A stretch of 64,000 bases of DNA from Cladochytrium replicatum (GCA_025526935.1 JAHLKD010000139.1:28076-92075); one strand, 5' to 3'; positions 37,871 through 52,644 are shown, counted from the first letter of the stretch. A program made the numbers and translations. Notes: generated by a model not told the origin, from the letters alone.

Positions 37871-39640
37871 ACTGCTCGCGCAACTCCTGCTTCCACCATT
37901 TGCAGCAGCGAGTCTAGATTGGGTAGCAGGAACATTGTGAATTTGCTGAACTGAGCCGGTGTCCTCCAGACCTACAGGAAATGGACCTAATCCGGACACA
38001 TGGCAGGTTGCTACCTGGTCATGTGGGCCTCCCATAATCTCGTCCCGGTCCATTTTTCTGTATGGGTGATTTGGGGTGATCATACGGGCGTGTTACGATT
38101 GCCTGCTTCAGGAAACTGCGACGGGCACACATGAACGGGTCCTGTTCGGGGTGGGAACAAAGGAACAAGCAGCAGATTATGAGGCGGAGAGAATTGCACA
38201 GAATTGCACTTGGAGCAATATCAGTGCAAGTACTGCTCTCAGCAGGAAGTGGATTGAGCCTCCCTCAGGCACACTTTGTGTTTCCCTCAGCAGTGTGTGC
38301 TATAGGAACAGAGACAATGGCTTTGCACCAAAAGTGAGAGGAGTGATCTGGCTGGATACATGGACATTGAGGACAGAGGGCGACATGTGACATGGGCTGG
38401 GATTGCAAGAGGGAAGAGGCGCAACAGAGATGGAAGTGTAGAGTCAGGTAGCCTTCAACAGCAAGCAGTGAAGATGGCTGCAATGGCTCTAGAGACATCA
38501 ACGTGGAGAAGCTCCGGGCACAGATCATTGAGCAGAAGCAACAGCCCAAGGAAATTTCACAAATGGGTTAAACACATTGACATTTGTCATCATTTTCTGG
38601 TTGAAGAATCTGCGCACAATCTTCTTCATGGGAATATTGCCTAACTCATGTTATGCTGGTGGATGCTTTAACTGAGCCTCTTGGGTGCAGATCCTTTCAC
38701 ACACCTTCCTGACACTCTCAGTATTTGACATTTGCAATCATGTTTGAGTGGGAGAAATGAAAACGAAACAAACACGACACAAAACACAATAGTCTGGATT
38801 GAGTGGGAGTTCTTACCGCTCAAAATATCACCACTGTGTTTGTGCCATCACACGAACAGGCAATATAAGCCAATTTCATCTTACAAGTTGGAAAAATCAA
38901 GCATATTTCGGTCTCTAATTAGAGCTTCAGTTGTCAGGAACGACTATGGTTTGGATTCTGCGCAGGGAATAACATACCCACTGAGCACAACAATTGCTAC
39001 ATAGCCGCGAGATCCTGTTCAGATTGCCACTTTATTCGATTAACAATCCAAAAGTCTAGTTTGGTCTACGAGAACAGATCCCCATTGGGTTTAAGTGAAA
39101 TCTCGTGGTGGAACACGGGATCAATTAACCTGCTCATCAGAAGGGAGCAACTACCTGACCCATGGAGAACACTCACCATTTTCTGTAAAAGATCTGTTCT
39201 CCCATCTTCCCAATAGATAAGACTGTGATTGAATACTGAAAGGTTTTCACGCGGCTCCATCTACACAACTCAATTCAATTGGGGGTAAGAATCGACTTTA
39301 ATCCCCATCTCTTTGTACTTTCAACGAGCTTCCTCGTACATCTAAACATGGACCTTGAACATATCAATCCTGAACAGATGGTAGGAATAGGCTTATTAAC
39401 TGTATTGCTCAGCGATATTTTGAGCCTTGCCCGATCCTTGCAAGTATATTCTCCGAGCTGCAATCAGCAAAAAAGTTTAACAATGATTTTTGTGTTCTGG
39501 TTAGGGATCAGCCGAAGAAAATATAAAAAGTACAGCATTTTGGTTGTGTTGTGATTTCTATCACGTGCACAGTGAAAGCTGTTGTGGAGCAGGTGAATAA
39601 TGTTCACATGTCGAGAAAATAGCCAACCAAACTTTGGTTT
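37871..39640. other. Unassigned, probably decayed repeats
   Basis: Frames up to about 100 residues occur (38076-38390 and 38360-38644, plus) but show no domain. The GC content and irregular frames suggest remnants of other mobile DNA next to hAT copy 1. From 38.7 to 39.6 kb the DNA is AT-richer, with no feature I can support apart from a possible first exon of URM1. Confidence 0.35.
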
Positions 39641-39650
39641 TTGTTTTCAG

Positions 39651-39977
39651 TGGGGGGATGGAGCTCCTGTTCGGCGGGGTCAAAGAATTCGACGTTACCC
39701 TCGAGTCGGACCCGCAACCAAGGCTTCGTGACTTGATCGCCCACATAAAGGCGAATTTGCTCAAAGGAAAGCCGGAGCTTTTTGTTCAGGGTGATACAGT
39801 GTGAGTTCATTTGAAGGAAAGTGCTGGGATTTTTAGTCAAATAACCAATGAAATATAAGGCTTCCCGGAATTTTGGTGTTGATCAACGATTCAGATTGGG
39901 AGTTGGAGGGGGGAATCGAGTATGAGCTTCAGGATATGGACAATATTTTGTTCATATCCACTCTCCACGGAGGCTGA
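39651..39977 (+). CDS. URM1: Ubiquitin-related modifier 1, first exon unresolved
   Basis: Urm1 is a ubiquitin-fold sulfur carrier; its thiocarboxylated C-terminus supplies sulfur for 2-thiolation of wobble uridine in tRNAs and can be conjugated to proteins. Conserved parts are [29 protein letters not shown] and, after an intron near 39802-39858, [20 protein letters not shown]. The terminus is [10 protein letters not shown], with TGA at 39975-39977. The diglycine end is exactly at the stop, as required for activation. The first residues (beta-strand 1) lie upstream. GTGAAAGCTGTTGTGGAG near 39568 is a candidate first exon, but I could not join it in phase. Confidence 0.88.
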
Positions 39978-40173
39978 ACACGCAATACTAGCAACTGCAA
40001 AAGGTGCTCTGAATGTGGAATTCGGACGTGGAGATCAAAGAAACAGAGAATAAATTATTAGTGTACGTGCTGCACAGTCCCTTTGTCAAATAACACGAAA
40101 CAGTGCAATTGCTGAAATCTTTGGAACCTCATCATGCTAACATCCCAAGCCAAGCATTTCTCTCTTTTCAGGC

Positions 40174-40788
40174 TCACTCGAAGGCAATTTTGGAAGCCTC
40201 CCACAGGTTCTCGACTAATGCGGCCAAGTTCAGCATCAAACATGGCAGTAGAACAAACAGGCTTGAACGCTGCTGATCGTACGCATCGCTGTCAGTGACG
40301 ATGTGAATTGCGATGGACGCAGCCACGATGATCCCGCCCTCGAATGCCGCCGTGATGAATCTCGTTACTCGCCGCCAGTTGACCGTTGCACCCCTCTGCT
40401 TGTCCACCTCGGCATCATATGCCGCGAAAGCCAGAACGATCGCCGATGCGCCGCAGAAACCGTCCTCCGCTCCTGCGAGAAAGTGTTCGTGCTTGTGTTT
40501 CGGATGGCATGTGCAGAACAGGTAGAAAGTCGCTAGTGCAGTGTGGAAAGCGACGATAATCGTTGCTAGGAGAGCGATGATGGTGATGCAACCGAGCTCT
40601 GAGGAAAGGAGCCACGTTGAACCGAGAGTGTCGATGCATACCAAAGGGAATAGGAGTCTTTGGCACGATAGGCCAGCCCATCGGAGAGAGTAAAAGAGGT
40701 CCATTCCGTATTTGAACAGCGGGAGGAAGCAGGATCCTTGCTGGGTGAAATATACGAGTCCTCGGTGGAGTAAGTTGAACGAAACCAT
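40174..40788 (-). CDS. Four-helix membrane protein, unrecognised
   Basis: This is a single open frame of 204 residues from ATG 40788 to the stop at 40174. It has about four hydrophobic spans: LLFPLVCIDTLGSTWLL, ITIIALLATIIVAFHTALA, a Gly/Ala-rich helix (GGIIVAASIAIHIV), and SLFVLLPCLMLNLAALV. A Cys/His-rich hydrophilic loop (CTCHPKHKHEH) follows the second span. I see no signal peptide and no family motif. The gene is divergent from the band-7 gene with a 425-bp gap. Confidence 0.65.
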   Translation of the reverse strand: MVSFNLLHRGLVYFTQQGSCFLPLFKYGMDLFYSLRWAGLSCQRLLFPLVCIDTLGSTWLLSSELGCITIIALLATIIVAFHTALATFYLFCTCHPKHKHEHFLAGAEDGFCGASAIVLAFAAYDAEVDKQRGATVNWRRVTRFITAAFEGGIIVAASIAIHIVTDSDAYDQQRSSLFVLLPCLMLNLAALVENLWEASKIAFE

Positions 40789-41213
40789 TGTCGATCTGTG
40801 AATAAATCCGTTGAATAGATCACGGAAAGCGAGCTCACTGTTACCAGCAGTGTTGTTTTGTGTGGAGGTGCCAAAGATCTTAAAATAAAATTGGCCCGCT
40901 CAGATGAACACCAGCGGAGTTTCGCTCGGCGGAGGAAACTCAGAACGCGAACTGCGGAAGTACGCGATGCAAATTACTCGAGGCATACCTACCTATTGAT
41001 AAGTGAGCCAACTTGAACGGAAAGTGCATGCACGAAATATTTGCCCATGGACAACTTGATTGCCATATTGCTCAACAACAATTTACTGATCATTAAAGTG
41101 CCATAACCTATAACCTGTCAACCACAATGACTCAGCCTCGTGCTTCCCCCGGTCCCGTGCTCACACGTGTTCGTCTGTTTTCGTCCCTCCAAATCCAAAT
41201 CTTCCCTCCCAAA
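40789..41213. other. Divergent intergenic region
   Basis: This 425-bp gap holds the promoters of the membrane protein gene (minus) and the band-7 gene (plus). It has a pyrimidine-rich stretch just before the ATG at 41214 and no other recognisable feature. Confidence 0.4.
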
Positions 41214-42529
41214 ATGTTTGCCGTCCGTCGTGCTGCCCCTGCCCTGCGCTCTGTACGTACACACATTGCTCATTTTCCTTCAATGGAGAACTGCACACTG
41301 ATCTTGCTCGTTTAGGTCCAGCTCGTGCGTCAGACCGCCGCTTCACACTCCCTCACAGTCCCCCCGGGCCACGATCACTCCCCGATTACCCCCTTCGATG
41401 CTGGTGTGCCCGTGAAACTCGTCCGTGACCTCTCAGTCGCTGAAAAGAAGTGGGACTTCTGGACTACATCCGATGCGTTTGCCCAACGTCGCCCAGAGTC
41501 TGTACGTGACAGCTGGTTTTCGGGAGATGTGGAGATCGCTTTGGAGTGCGATAAGAGAAATTTTTGTCATTGCTATTTCCGTGGAGGGGCATTTTAGTAA
41601 AGAGATCTATGGCTCATATTCGCTTCAGGGTTTCAGGACTATTCCGCACGGCCAGGCTTGGATTGTGGAGGGTGGTGGAACAAAGGTTACCTCTGGAACC
41701 TCGACCTTCCTCCTCCCCTTCGTCCACAAAGTAAAGGCCATCAAGAACACCAACACTGTTGCCACCGGTGTCGTCACACCAGCAGTCGCCACCAAGGGTA
41801 ACGGTTAACATGCCTTTGATGAATGTGTTTAACTTAACCTTTATTCAGATGGTGTTACAGTCAATGCGTACGCCGTGGTTTATCTGAAAGTTACCGATTT
41901 CTTGAAGGTATGCATTTAATGTGTGCTTAATCAACGAGAAGAATGATTTACACGTCATCCCATTAGTCTGCAAACTTTATTGACCCGGAAACCAACATTG
42001 CTGACTCTGAGCGTGCTGCTGCCAAATTGGTTCGCCGAACTCTTGAAGCAGAGGTCCAGAACGTTACTACCTCTGAGGCTAGCAAACTTGCAGACAAGAT
42101 CAAGTCGGCGCTTGCTGCAAAGTCTGACGAGTATGGTCTTGAAGTTGTCGAAGCCGAAATTCGTAAGGATTGTTGTTTAAAACCTTTTGCTGTTTTCCAA
42201 TTGATCAACATTTAGGCGGCCTATTCCCCACATCTTTGAGCGTCCCCGACAAGCTTAGGGCAATGGACCCCCCACAGCGTGCTCCCGATGCCCCTGGTCA
42301 CGGTCTCTCTGCGGACTACTGGGCCGACGTGTTGAGCCCACCTTACTTTGAGAGGAAGAAATTTGGTACCAGGAAGGATGTTCGCACTCCCGCCACCGTT
42401 TCACTAGAATGGTGCATCCCGTCTCCGCCAGACTATCACCACTTCAACATGTTGCCAAAGATGACTGAAGCCCCTCCTGCACCGGCAATCGAAGGCAAGG
42501 GCTCCAAGGTTCCGCAGCCCGCTCATTAA
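41214..42529 (+). CDS. Mitochondrial band-7/SPFH domain protein
   Basis: SPFH proteins (stomatin, prohibitin, SLP-2) form ring scaffolds on membranes. The N-terminus MFAVRRAAPALRS followed by more basic residues looks like a mitochondrial presequence. After introns 41253-41316 and 41502-41628 comes the domain: GFRTIPHGQAWIVEGGGTKV, LLPFVHKVKAI, DGVTVNAYAVVYLKVTDFLK, then the helical part AAAKLVRRTLEAEVQNVT. It resembles stomatin-like protein 2 more than prohibitin. The C-terminus departs from that family: it is Pro-rich (PPQRAPDAPGHGLS; PSPPDYHHFNMLP). The stop is TAA at 42527-42529 and the length about 330 residues. Confidence 0.75.
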
Positions 42530-42784
42530 GCAGGCGTTGGAGATGATGCATAGCCTGCCACTATCAGAGAGCGGTCGGTGATCGGAATATCAATTGAAAC
42601 ATGTTGGGTTTGGGTATTTTCTGTGTAGAGATATTAGTGGATTTCCTTTTCTTTTTGGCCTGAGTGCCTTCAATGCATTCATTCGGTCGTTCTGTTGTAG
42701 CTTTCCATAAACAACGTCACCCAAAGTATTCAAAGTATTGAATTAACGGGCCAAGCCATTTTCCGAAGTTAAGTCCGATTTAAA

Positions 42785-44707
42785 ATGAGGGCATCTTTGC
42801 TGTCCACTGGGCCTCGGCTCTGGATTCCCCGAGTGAGTTATTCGATGTTGGAGGCATGCGTAATCTGTACATGGCCAATGCCAATGTCGGATTATTTCAG
42901 CAGAGCTGACCTTCGCGCATTTTTCAACAGCGCTCGGTGCACGATGTTGTTACAAGGGATTTACCCCGCCTCGTGAAGTCAACTAAGGGTCCTGGTGGTC
43001 GCTCTTCTGACTCTGGTAAGCTGACTGTTCTTAGAAAACAATAGGATTTTCTAATCAATGCGACTGCAGGTTACACGGCTACAGTGTTTGGAGCGACTGG
43101 TTTCTTGGGTCGCTATGTTGTTAACAACCTAGGTATAAGAAAGCTATACATTTGGAGCCGGAAAAGGACTGGTGGGCTTGTTGGAAACGTAATTGGAGAC
43201 TTTTCTGGATTGACGAGACCGAACCGGAGCTGCGAACGGCTTGAACTTGTCTAATCGACTTTCGATGAAATAGGGCGTCAGGGAACTCAGGTTGTGATTC
43301 CCTACCGCGGGAACCAGGAAGAGACTCGCCACCTCAAAGTCATGGGAGATCTTGGCCAGATTGTCCAGCTGGTAATGTTGAGCGTCAGTTATGCAATCCT
43401 CTTACTGAAATTTTCATGCCTCCTTTCATTGATACAGCGATTCCACTTGGAAAACGAGGCGCAGATCGCTGAATGCATCAGGCACTCTGATGTCGTTTAC
43501 AACCTAATCGGAAGCGATTACCCGACAAAGTACGGTTTCATTCAACGCCGCCGGGCCGGCGCTCAATCATTTTGGATTTTCCCAGGAACTTTTCATTTGA
43601 GAAAGTCCACATCGACGGTGCACGCCGCATCGCAAAGATTGCTGCGGACGTCGGTGTGTCAAAACTGATCCACGTTTCGGCTTTGGGCGCGGACCCTAAC
43701 TCAAAGTCAAAATTCCTGAAGACCAAGGTATGCACGCACAATGGGGCAGCTGAAGGGGTATGTGCTCACTGCTGGTTGTAATTGCAGGCTCTTGGCGAGG
43801 AGGCAGTGCGGTCCGAGTTCCCTGATGTCACAATCGTGAGGCCGGGCTGGATGTACGGCTCTGAAGATTACTTCTGGAACCGCATCGGATGTGCGTTTTT
43901 TCACGAAAAGTTGCGCTTTTGTTTTTAACGGCGCTCCCGTTTCCTTGCAGACTTTGGCATGTACCTTGGTGTTTTGCCCATCATTAATGGCGGAAAAACA
44001 CGGATGCGCCCTGTTTTGGTAATTTTTGAAGATATGTTGGTGTTATTCGTATGCTTACACCGTTGTTGGAACAGTCCCACGACGTCGCTCTTGCAATCTC
44101 AAAACTGATGACAGCTGACGGGTTTGAAGGAAAGACTGTTGAGCTCTATGGGTAAGTTCTGGAGGGAATACAAACATTTCTTCTGAAATTTTTGGGATCA
44201 GACCGAGGGAATACTTCTTGTTGAGTCTCTACGAGCTCTTTGCTGATGCCTCCAAGCGCCGTCCGTACGCGGTGCCCTTGCCCAAATTTGCCGCAAAGTA
44301 GGTGGCTATGAACATATAATGCTGTGTGTGATGGATGTCAATGCATGAAATGCTTTCAGGCTTTTGGCGGGAGGTGTGAACGCCATCCAGGCGTACCCAT
44401 TGATCTCTCCCGATGAAGTCGAGCGGGTAAGTTTTCAGCCTTTCAGGTGTATGTATCGCTCATCGCGTTTTAAAGTACTACATTGATGACAAGATTACAC
44501 CGGGTACTTTGACATTTGCTGACCTCGGAATCAAACCGAAGACTGCTGAGGAGACAATCTCACCTTTCACCAGGATATACCGACCTGTGCGCTACATGAG
44601 GGTATGTACTCGGCTCCTCTCGTTGGCAAAACTTGACGATAAACTGTTTGTCAATGTAGCAACCGTACGAGGAACTTAACAAGAAGTACCACACGGAGTC
44701 GTTGTAG
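42785..44707 (+). CDS. NDUFA9: NADH dehydrogenase (complex I) 39/40-kDa subunit
   Basis: NDUFA9 is an accessory complex I subunit with an SDR fold that binds NADPH near the quinone site. The N-terminus MRASLLSTGPRLWIPR is a presequence. Conserved parts are ATVFGATGFLGRYVVNNLGR (nucleotide-binding loop), VIPYRGNQEETRHLKVMGDL, SDVVYNLIGSDYPTK, VHIDGARRIA, LIHVSALGADPNSKS, TIVRPGWMYGSEDYFWNRI, and the terminus QPYEELNKKYH. About ten short introns are needed. The start is ATG 42785 and the stop TAG 44705-44707. The gene follows the band-7 gene on the same strand, with 255 bp between them. Confidence 0.93.
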
Positions 44708-45087
44708 AAGAGCGAGTTGTGCATTTGGATCGCTACATTGAAATCAAATACATTACTCTGACTTTTAATACACTCTGGTACAATGGATACATTACAGACG
44801 GGTTATTAAGCCAACATTAATTACAACCAGCCTGAGAACGAATCAGATTGTTCAGATTTGCGATTCGCCGGACGTTCCATCTGAGAATTAGATCTGGTGG
44901 ATCTCTCATTCAGCGAAGGCATGCAGTGCTACATTGTTTCAATCCAGCGTTTAAGCATTGCATTAACAAAAATGGTTTCATTCGCAGCAGCGATTGCTCG
45001 CATTTTAAGTTCGACCTGCAGCGCTTGGGCTATCAGCAAACATGAAGTCACCTAGCTAGTCAACTCAAGAATGTATATTGTGGTTCC
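44708..45087. other. Convergent intergenic region
   Basis: This 380-bp gap lies between the 3' ends of NDUFA9 (plus) and the Dabb gene (minus). It is AT-rich at the left, as expected for 3' processing. A 65-codon frame at 44848-45045 has no support. Confidence 0.4.
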
Positions 45088-45514
45088 TTAGATTTCGTAG
45101 TCAAGAGCAAGAGAAGCGTCTGGAACAGGCTCCAGAAGAGGCCGCACGTTTTCCGTCACAACTTGCACTGGTGGTGGATATTATGTTATGGTAGATATGG
45201 CAACTAAACTGATATTGCTTACCGTGGATGTCGGATACAGTGTAGACTTGGAGGGCCTCCCTGTCGGTAAATTCAGCAACGAGAGCATGAGTGTATCCTC
45301 GGGCACGTTCGGTCGTGAAAGTCGGTCCGAAACTGAGTTTGATCAGACCGGGAAGGCCTGATGCTGCTAATTTCTTGAACTTTTGAACCGTGACTTCAAG
45401 CTCGGCTGCAGCATCGGCACGGAATTTGAATGCAACGACGTGAACGACTTGAAGAAAAGGCAACAATCGTTAGCAGATCTCGAGTTATACATTTTCCCAT
45501 TTGCTACCAGTCAT
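45088..45514 (-). CDS. Dabb (stress-response A/B barrel) domain protein
   Basis: Three exons of 7, 225 and 80 nt (45508-45514, 45223-45447, 45088-45167) join in phase to 103 residues, with introns 45448-45507 and 45168-45222. The protein starts MTVVHVVAFKFR, contains FGPTFTTERARGYTHALVAE and FTDREALQVY, and ends in PDASLALDYEI. This is the dimeric alpha/beta-barrel fold named for stress-responsive plant proteins. Fungal members are small cytosolic proteins without a settled role, and some relatives are cyclases. The start lies 36 bp from the thioesterase start. Confidence 0.85.
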
Positions 45515-45550
45515 TGGGATGGGAGGCGTGAGATCCTGTGGCACAGCAGC
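45515..45550. promoter_or_regulatory. 36-bp gap between divergent start codons
   Basis: The ATG of the Dabb gene (minus) and that of the acyl-protein thioesterase gene (plus) are only 36 bp apart. Each promoter must therefore overlap the other gene's 5' end, unless one gene starts further downstream. Confidence 0.45.
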
Positions 45551-46683
45551 AATGCGACCAGAGCTCGTTATTCCGTCGTTGAAGGCACACACGGCCACCG
45601 TTATTTTCTTGCATGGGCTGGGAGATTCGGGTATTTGAAACTGTTTTTATTATGCGTTTGGCTTATTTTGTGTTTTATTACCAGGACACGGTTGGAGCGG
45701 TATTTACTACTCAGAATTGTAAATTAAGTCGACGATGCTAACCCATACATCTTTCAGCTGTCGCGAAGATGCTGCAGCCAGCTCTTCCTCATGTGAAGTG
45801 GATTCTCCCGCATGCGTTCGTTTCGGCAAGTAGGACCTTCTCATCACCAGACTAACTCTTTGCACCTCAGCCCAGCAAGGCCCATCACTATCAACTATGG
45901 GGAGGAAATGCCTGGTAGGTTCTGTTGTGTTCGTTAAACTGATACGAAGGTCAAGTTTTAACATCTTCTACAGGTTGGTACGATATCCGTTCGCTCAGCG
46001 AAACGGAACGTGTTGAAGACGAGCCAGGCATGATGGACAGCCTTTCGAAGGGTATGATCACAAGTACATGCTAAACCCTTAGCCTTTGTTGAACGGGCAG
46101 TTTTTTTGGACCAGTTTCGGAACTCATCAAAAATGAAGAGGCCCATGTCCCTCTTTCACGCATCGTTCTCGGTGGTTTCAGCCAAGGTATGAACTTCGAT
46201 AGATATAACACTGGCGGATGGGTTTACTCACCGAATCGTGCCCAGGGGCTGCCATGACGCTGCTCCACGCGACCACTGCGGAGCGAACTTGTGCGGGGTA
46301 CGTTGCATTGAGCGGTTATCTTCCGCTCCGCAATAGGCTCAACGAGGTGAGTTCTCTGTGGAAATTTACAATCTCTATCTAATTTTTACCCAGATTGGAA
46401 TCAAAGGGCGAAGGTAGCGTCATCCTGTGTTTGATGGTGTGAATGTGCGCTTCATGCTCCTTTTCCCAATAACTACAGCGTTCCAGTTTTTCAAGCCCAC
46501 GGTGAAGATGATATTGTTGTCAGATTCGCATGGGGGAAGGCATCGAACAGCGCACTGACATCCAGCACCTCGGGTCTTGGGTTCACTAATGTGACGTTCA
46601 AGAGCTATCCTGACATGGGTCACTCTGGTGATGTGCAAGAGTTCCATGATCTAACGGCATGGCTGCAGACGGTCATTCCGTAA
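45551..46683 (+). CDS. APT1: Acyl-protein thioesterase / lysophospholipase
   Basis: This alpha/beta hydrolase removes palmitate from proteins such as Ras and G-alpha. After splicing it reads VIFLHGLGDSGHGWSAVAKM (oxyanion region), VKWILPHAPARPITINYG and MPGWYDIRSL. The nucleophile serine is in RIVLGGFSQG, followed by AAMTLLHAT; the acid is in QAHGEDDIVVRF and the histidine in YPDMGHSGD. That completes the Ser-Asp-His triad. About five introns split it, including ones near 45631-45683 and 45698-45759. The start is ATG 45551 and the stop TAA 46681-46683. Confidence 0.92.
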
Positions 46684-46750
46684 GCTGTTTGGGCTAACAA
46701 AAATTTTGCTTCTCGCATCTCTTGTTTCTGTATTTGAGATCAAAATAGAA

Positions 46751-48876
46751 ATGAAAATTTTAACAACGCGCCTGTTCCTTGAATCCATGGAGAATCAGAG
46801 CATTTCGACGTTCAATCCCAGCAATCGGGCGGTTGACCAGGTCCACGCAAATGGAGCTGGTTTACGCAAGAGTGCATTTTATCACCAGCAGGCTGCTGAT
46901 CTTCGCTGGCTGAGAAACGAAGAGAAGACACAACTGCAGATGAAGAAAGAAACTTTTAAAAGCAGGCAGCATGCCGATCTTCGGATTCATTCAAAAATTC
47001 CTTCTGTGAAGAAGAGTCGTAGAAAAACAATTGGGAATGGCAGCCTTGGAGGAGAAGAAGACTTCATATTCCAAAACGAGGCCGAGTTCCAAGCATTTAA
47101 AATGAAGTACGACATACAATACACAGATGAAGCGTTCGAGCCTCCTGTAAGTGAGATGCTTTTGCATGCCCGTTGCTTCTTAATTTTTGATTTTGGGGCT
47201 GAAAGGTATCTCTGTCCGAAGTCCATGATGCAGCAAACAAAACGCTGGAACGACGCCGGCTCATGTATTCTACTGCCTACCGAAACAAAGTGCGGATGCG
47301 AAATTTACACTTGCCAACATCTGTCCTCAACATCGTTGCAAATTCGGTCAACAGCGGGGCTCGCCGTAAGAGCGGAGTTCAGTTCAATGGCATTGTCAAC
47401 ACACTGGCTTCAAGCAACATAGTTCTACCGCCAGTTAAACCTTTCCTCAGCAAACTGACTCGCCACCAGCCGCGCGACAACTGTCGATCGGAATCTGAAG
47501 ACTCTGAGTCCGTTCATGGAGATCACACATTTTCAAACATTGTGCGACCGAGCATACCTAATGTCGAACTTCCTTTCGGGGCTCAGGGTGCATCTGTATT
47601 TGGCTCGGATCGTGAAGACGACTGGGCTACAAAAGAAGATCGACTAAGTTTACATTATCATGGAGGACATCACCGCTCGCGTAGCATGCCATCGACTTCA
47701 TACAATTCGACCAAAGAAACAATGGTCCGAGCCGCGCTTGCCAGAGGTGACTTTACACGTGCAAAGGCGATAGCATCCCACTCTCGAAGAAGGTCCATGG
47801 TGGAGCAAACAATGACATTCGCATATCAGCAAGCTAATCCAACGACAAATCAGAGAGAACAGGAACCACCAGATGTTCGTGAAACAGGGTTTTTAATCAG
47901 TCGGAGAAAGTCTGCACATGAGCTAGTGAACTCTGCTCTAGCAACAAGCCGGCGTGGTCCGATGGCGGCTTTACAAAGGCAGCCTGTGGACACCGATCAC
48001 ACATCCAATGAAGATAGCGTGCAATCGGAGCTTCAATTACATGAGATTGCTAGGAGAAGCACCCTTCTGCCCAGCGGCTTCGACGTCCCTCAGATTGTAG
48101 TGGGTGAAGCGGATGCAGCCCATACTGTAATGATGAAGCAGAACTCTGAAGGCAAAATGAACAGCCAGGAGACGAGTTACGTGAATGACAGCCCGTCAAC
48201 ATTACGCAATGAAGTTCAAGTGCAAACTGAAGATGTCACCTCACAAAAACGATTTCGCTGCAGGGCAAAAAGACACTGGGAGCCGCTTAATTTAGCTGCC
48301 GCCGCAGAAACACGGAGGACGATCGTCCCTACTCGTTTAATTTCATTGCCCCAGCTATCGGTAGCAACAATGGAGCAACAAAAATCGGACCCAGTGCTAC
48401 CTCCCATTCCAAATATGGATCGTCCATTGAGGTTATATCACACGAGCGAGCCACACATTCAGTCAACGGTCTCAACTTCAAATCCGGAGTATTCGGACTA
48501 CACAGCACGATGGCACGCAGATCTTGAATCGCAAAAGCAGAAAGGCATGGCTGTTGCCCGAGAGCACCAAAGTAACGAAGGAGTCTTGACTTATTATTAC
48601 TACGACCATCGTCTCGGATCATGGGTCTATGCTACTGAGCAGCGACCTGAGAGAGGATCTAGTGCCGCAGCGAAAGCCCAAACTTCCATTGGACTGACGG
48701 GATGGGATGCTGTTAAAGCATTGCCTCGGATGATCGAAATGAAGGTCGGCAGTTCAAAGATGAGTACTGAAGATGTAAGGGAAAGCAATCAAGTGGTTCG
48801 CCGACCAGGGCTTTCGCGATCAGTAAGGTTTTGGAAGTTCGTCGCCCCGCTGAATACGAGCTTTGATGAACGTTAG
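46751..48876 (+). CDS. Unrecognised basic, Ser-rich protein
   Basis: There are two exons with a phase-0 intron 47147-47205. In-frame ATG codons at 46751 and 46787 are both possible (the second gives MENQSISTFNPS), and the stop is TAG at 48874-48876, about 690 residues. The N-terminal third is helical and charged (HQQAADLRWLRNEEKTQLQM; ERRRLMYSTAYRNKVRMR). The middle is disordered, rich in Ser, Arg, His and Gln. The last third has an ordered-looking, aromatic block YTARWHADLESQ and LTYYYYDHRLGSWVYATEQR. I recognise no domain. The pattern suggests a cytoskeletal or axonemal scaffold, which is only a guess. No signal peptide or membrane helix is seen. Confidence 0.7.
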
Positions 48877-48912
48877 GGCTATTACCAGCATTTATTTAAT
48901 ATTTTGTCACCA

Positions 48913-51536
<2,624 letters not shown>

Positions 51537-51932
51537 CCGTGACACTCGAAGTGAGGTGGCTTGTGGAGGATCAGTCCCCTCAGATTAGAAGTCATTTTCA
51601 GTTGCAAAAAGTTGACAATGATGGAAGCCCCAGTCTGACTTCAAGCAACTGACCATAGAAAGTGCGGACGTCGTAAGCCCTAGGAATATTATGCCCAGCA
51701 GACCCAGTTAACGATGTCCTTCAGAGGCTTTTAAAACATATGCAAAAACAAATCAAGCTCCTTTTGCATCCTCCAAGCATTCCAACGAACTTTCAATCAT
51801 TCTATTTCGATGCTCACGAGCCAAAAGAGTTCAGTTCTACTTCCCCTTGGTTGAGGCAGCAGATAGTACATGTGATAAACAATTCCAGATAGCGAACGTA
51901 GGATTTTCATGTCTCGTGAGCAGCAAAACCCG

Positions 51933-52082
51933 GCGGGTCAGGGTCTGCTACGGGTTTCACTACTTCGGGTCTGGGTATACCACTCCTACCCGCAGTGACT
52001 TGGCGGGTGCCTAGACAAACACAACCTGAAATAAGTGTTTCATTCGGTTGCCTCTCATACCCGGACCTGACCCAGACCCGCT
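51933..52082. mobile_element. GGGTC-rich miniature inverted-repeat element
   Basis: GCGGGTCAGGGTC at the left end and an imperfect reverse complement (GACCTGACCCAGACCCGC) at the right end bracket about 150 bp, with further GGGTC and GACCC motifs inside. There is no coding capacity. It resembles the element at 58271-58432 in motif content. Target duplications are not clear. Confidence 0.4.
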
Positions 52083-52262
52083 GAACCTTAAGCTGCATTT
52101 CTAGAAGATCTGATTTTGGTTGAGAGCCAACAAAAACACTCCTTCATGAAACTTAACATTGTTGAATATTGTGGTGAAACAGCGTAGTCAATGTAGGGTA
52201 TTCTCAGTTCGAACGTGATTGAGTAGAGACGATGCTGAGACTCATGCATGCCATTCAGTCAG

Positions 52263-52644
52263 TGTTGGATACTCTTATATACTAGTATGACTTGATTACT
52301 TAGCTACTGTTCCCAATGAGTAAATATTACTGTGATTACTATATAGTGCTTCAATCAGACAAACAGTACCCTTAGACTGAAGTAACGTGGAATATAAGTA
52401 ATATTACCGTATGTGGTAACAACATAGAAGACACGTAGTGTTTCCAACATCATAAATACATATTACTCTTCCTGAGTAAACAATTATTATCGCCTTAACA
52501 ATTATAACCAACAGGTCTCACTATTTCCCGCATTGATAACTCCTGGACGTCTACAGTCCATCTCTTCTGATGTTGTATGTTATATGTATGGTAGTTAAAG
52601 TGACTGTAGTAATAGGTTCCCCTTAACATTCATGATCCAACGCA
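52263..52644 (-). repeat. Long terminal repeat of a Ty1/copia element
   Basis: On the minus strand the repeat runs from TGCGTTGGATCATGAA (52644) to TCCAACA (52263), about 382 bp, with the TG...CA ends of an LTR and matching TTGGA/TCCAA borders. Directly upstream (52645-52659) is a purine tract AAAGGACTGGGAGGG, the plus-strand primer site expected beside a 3' LTR. No second LTR is present in the window. Confidence 0.6.
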
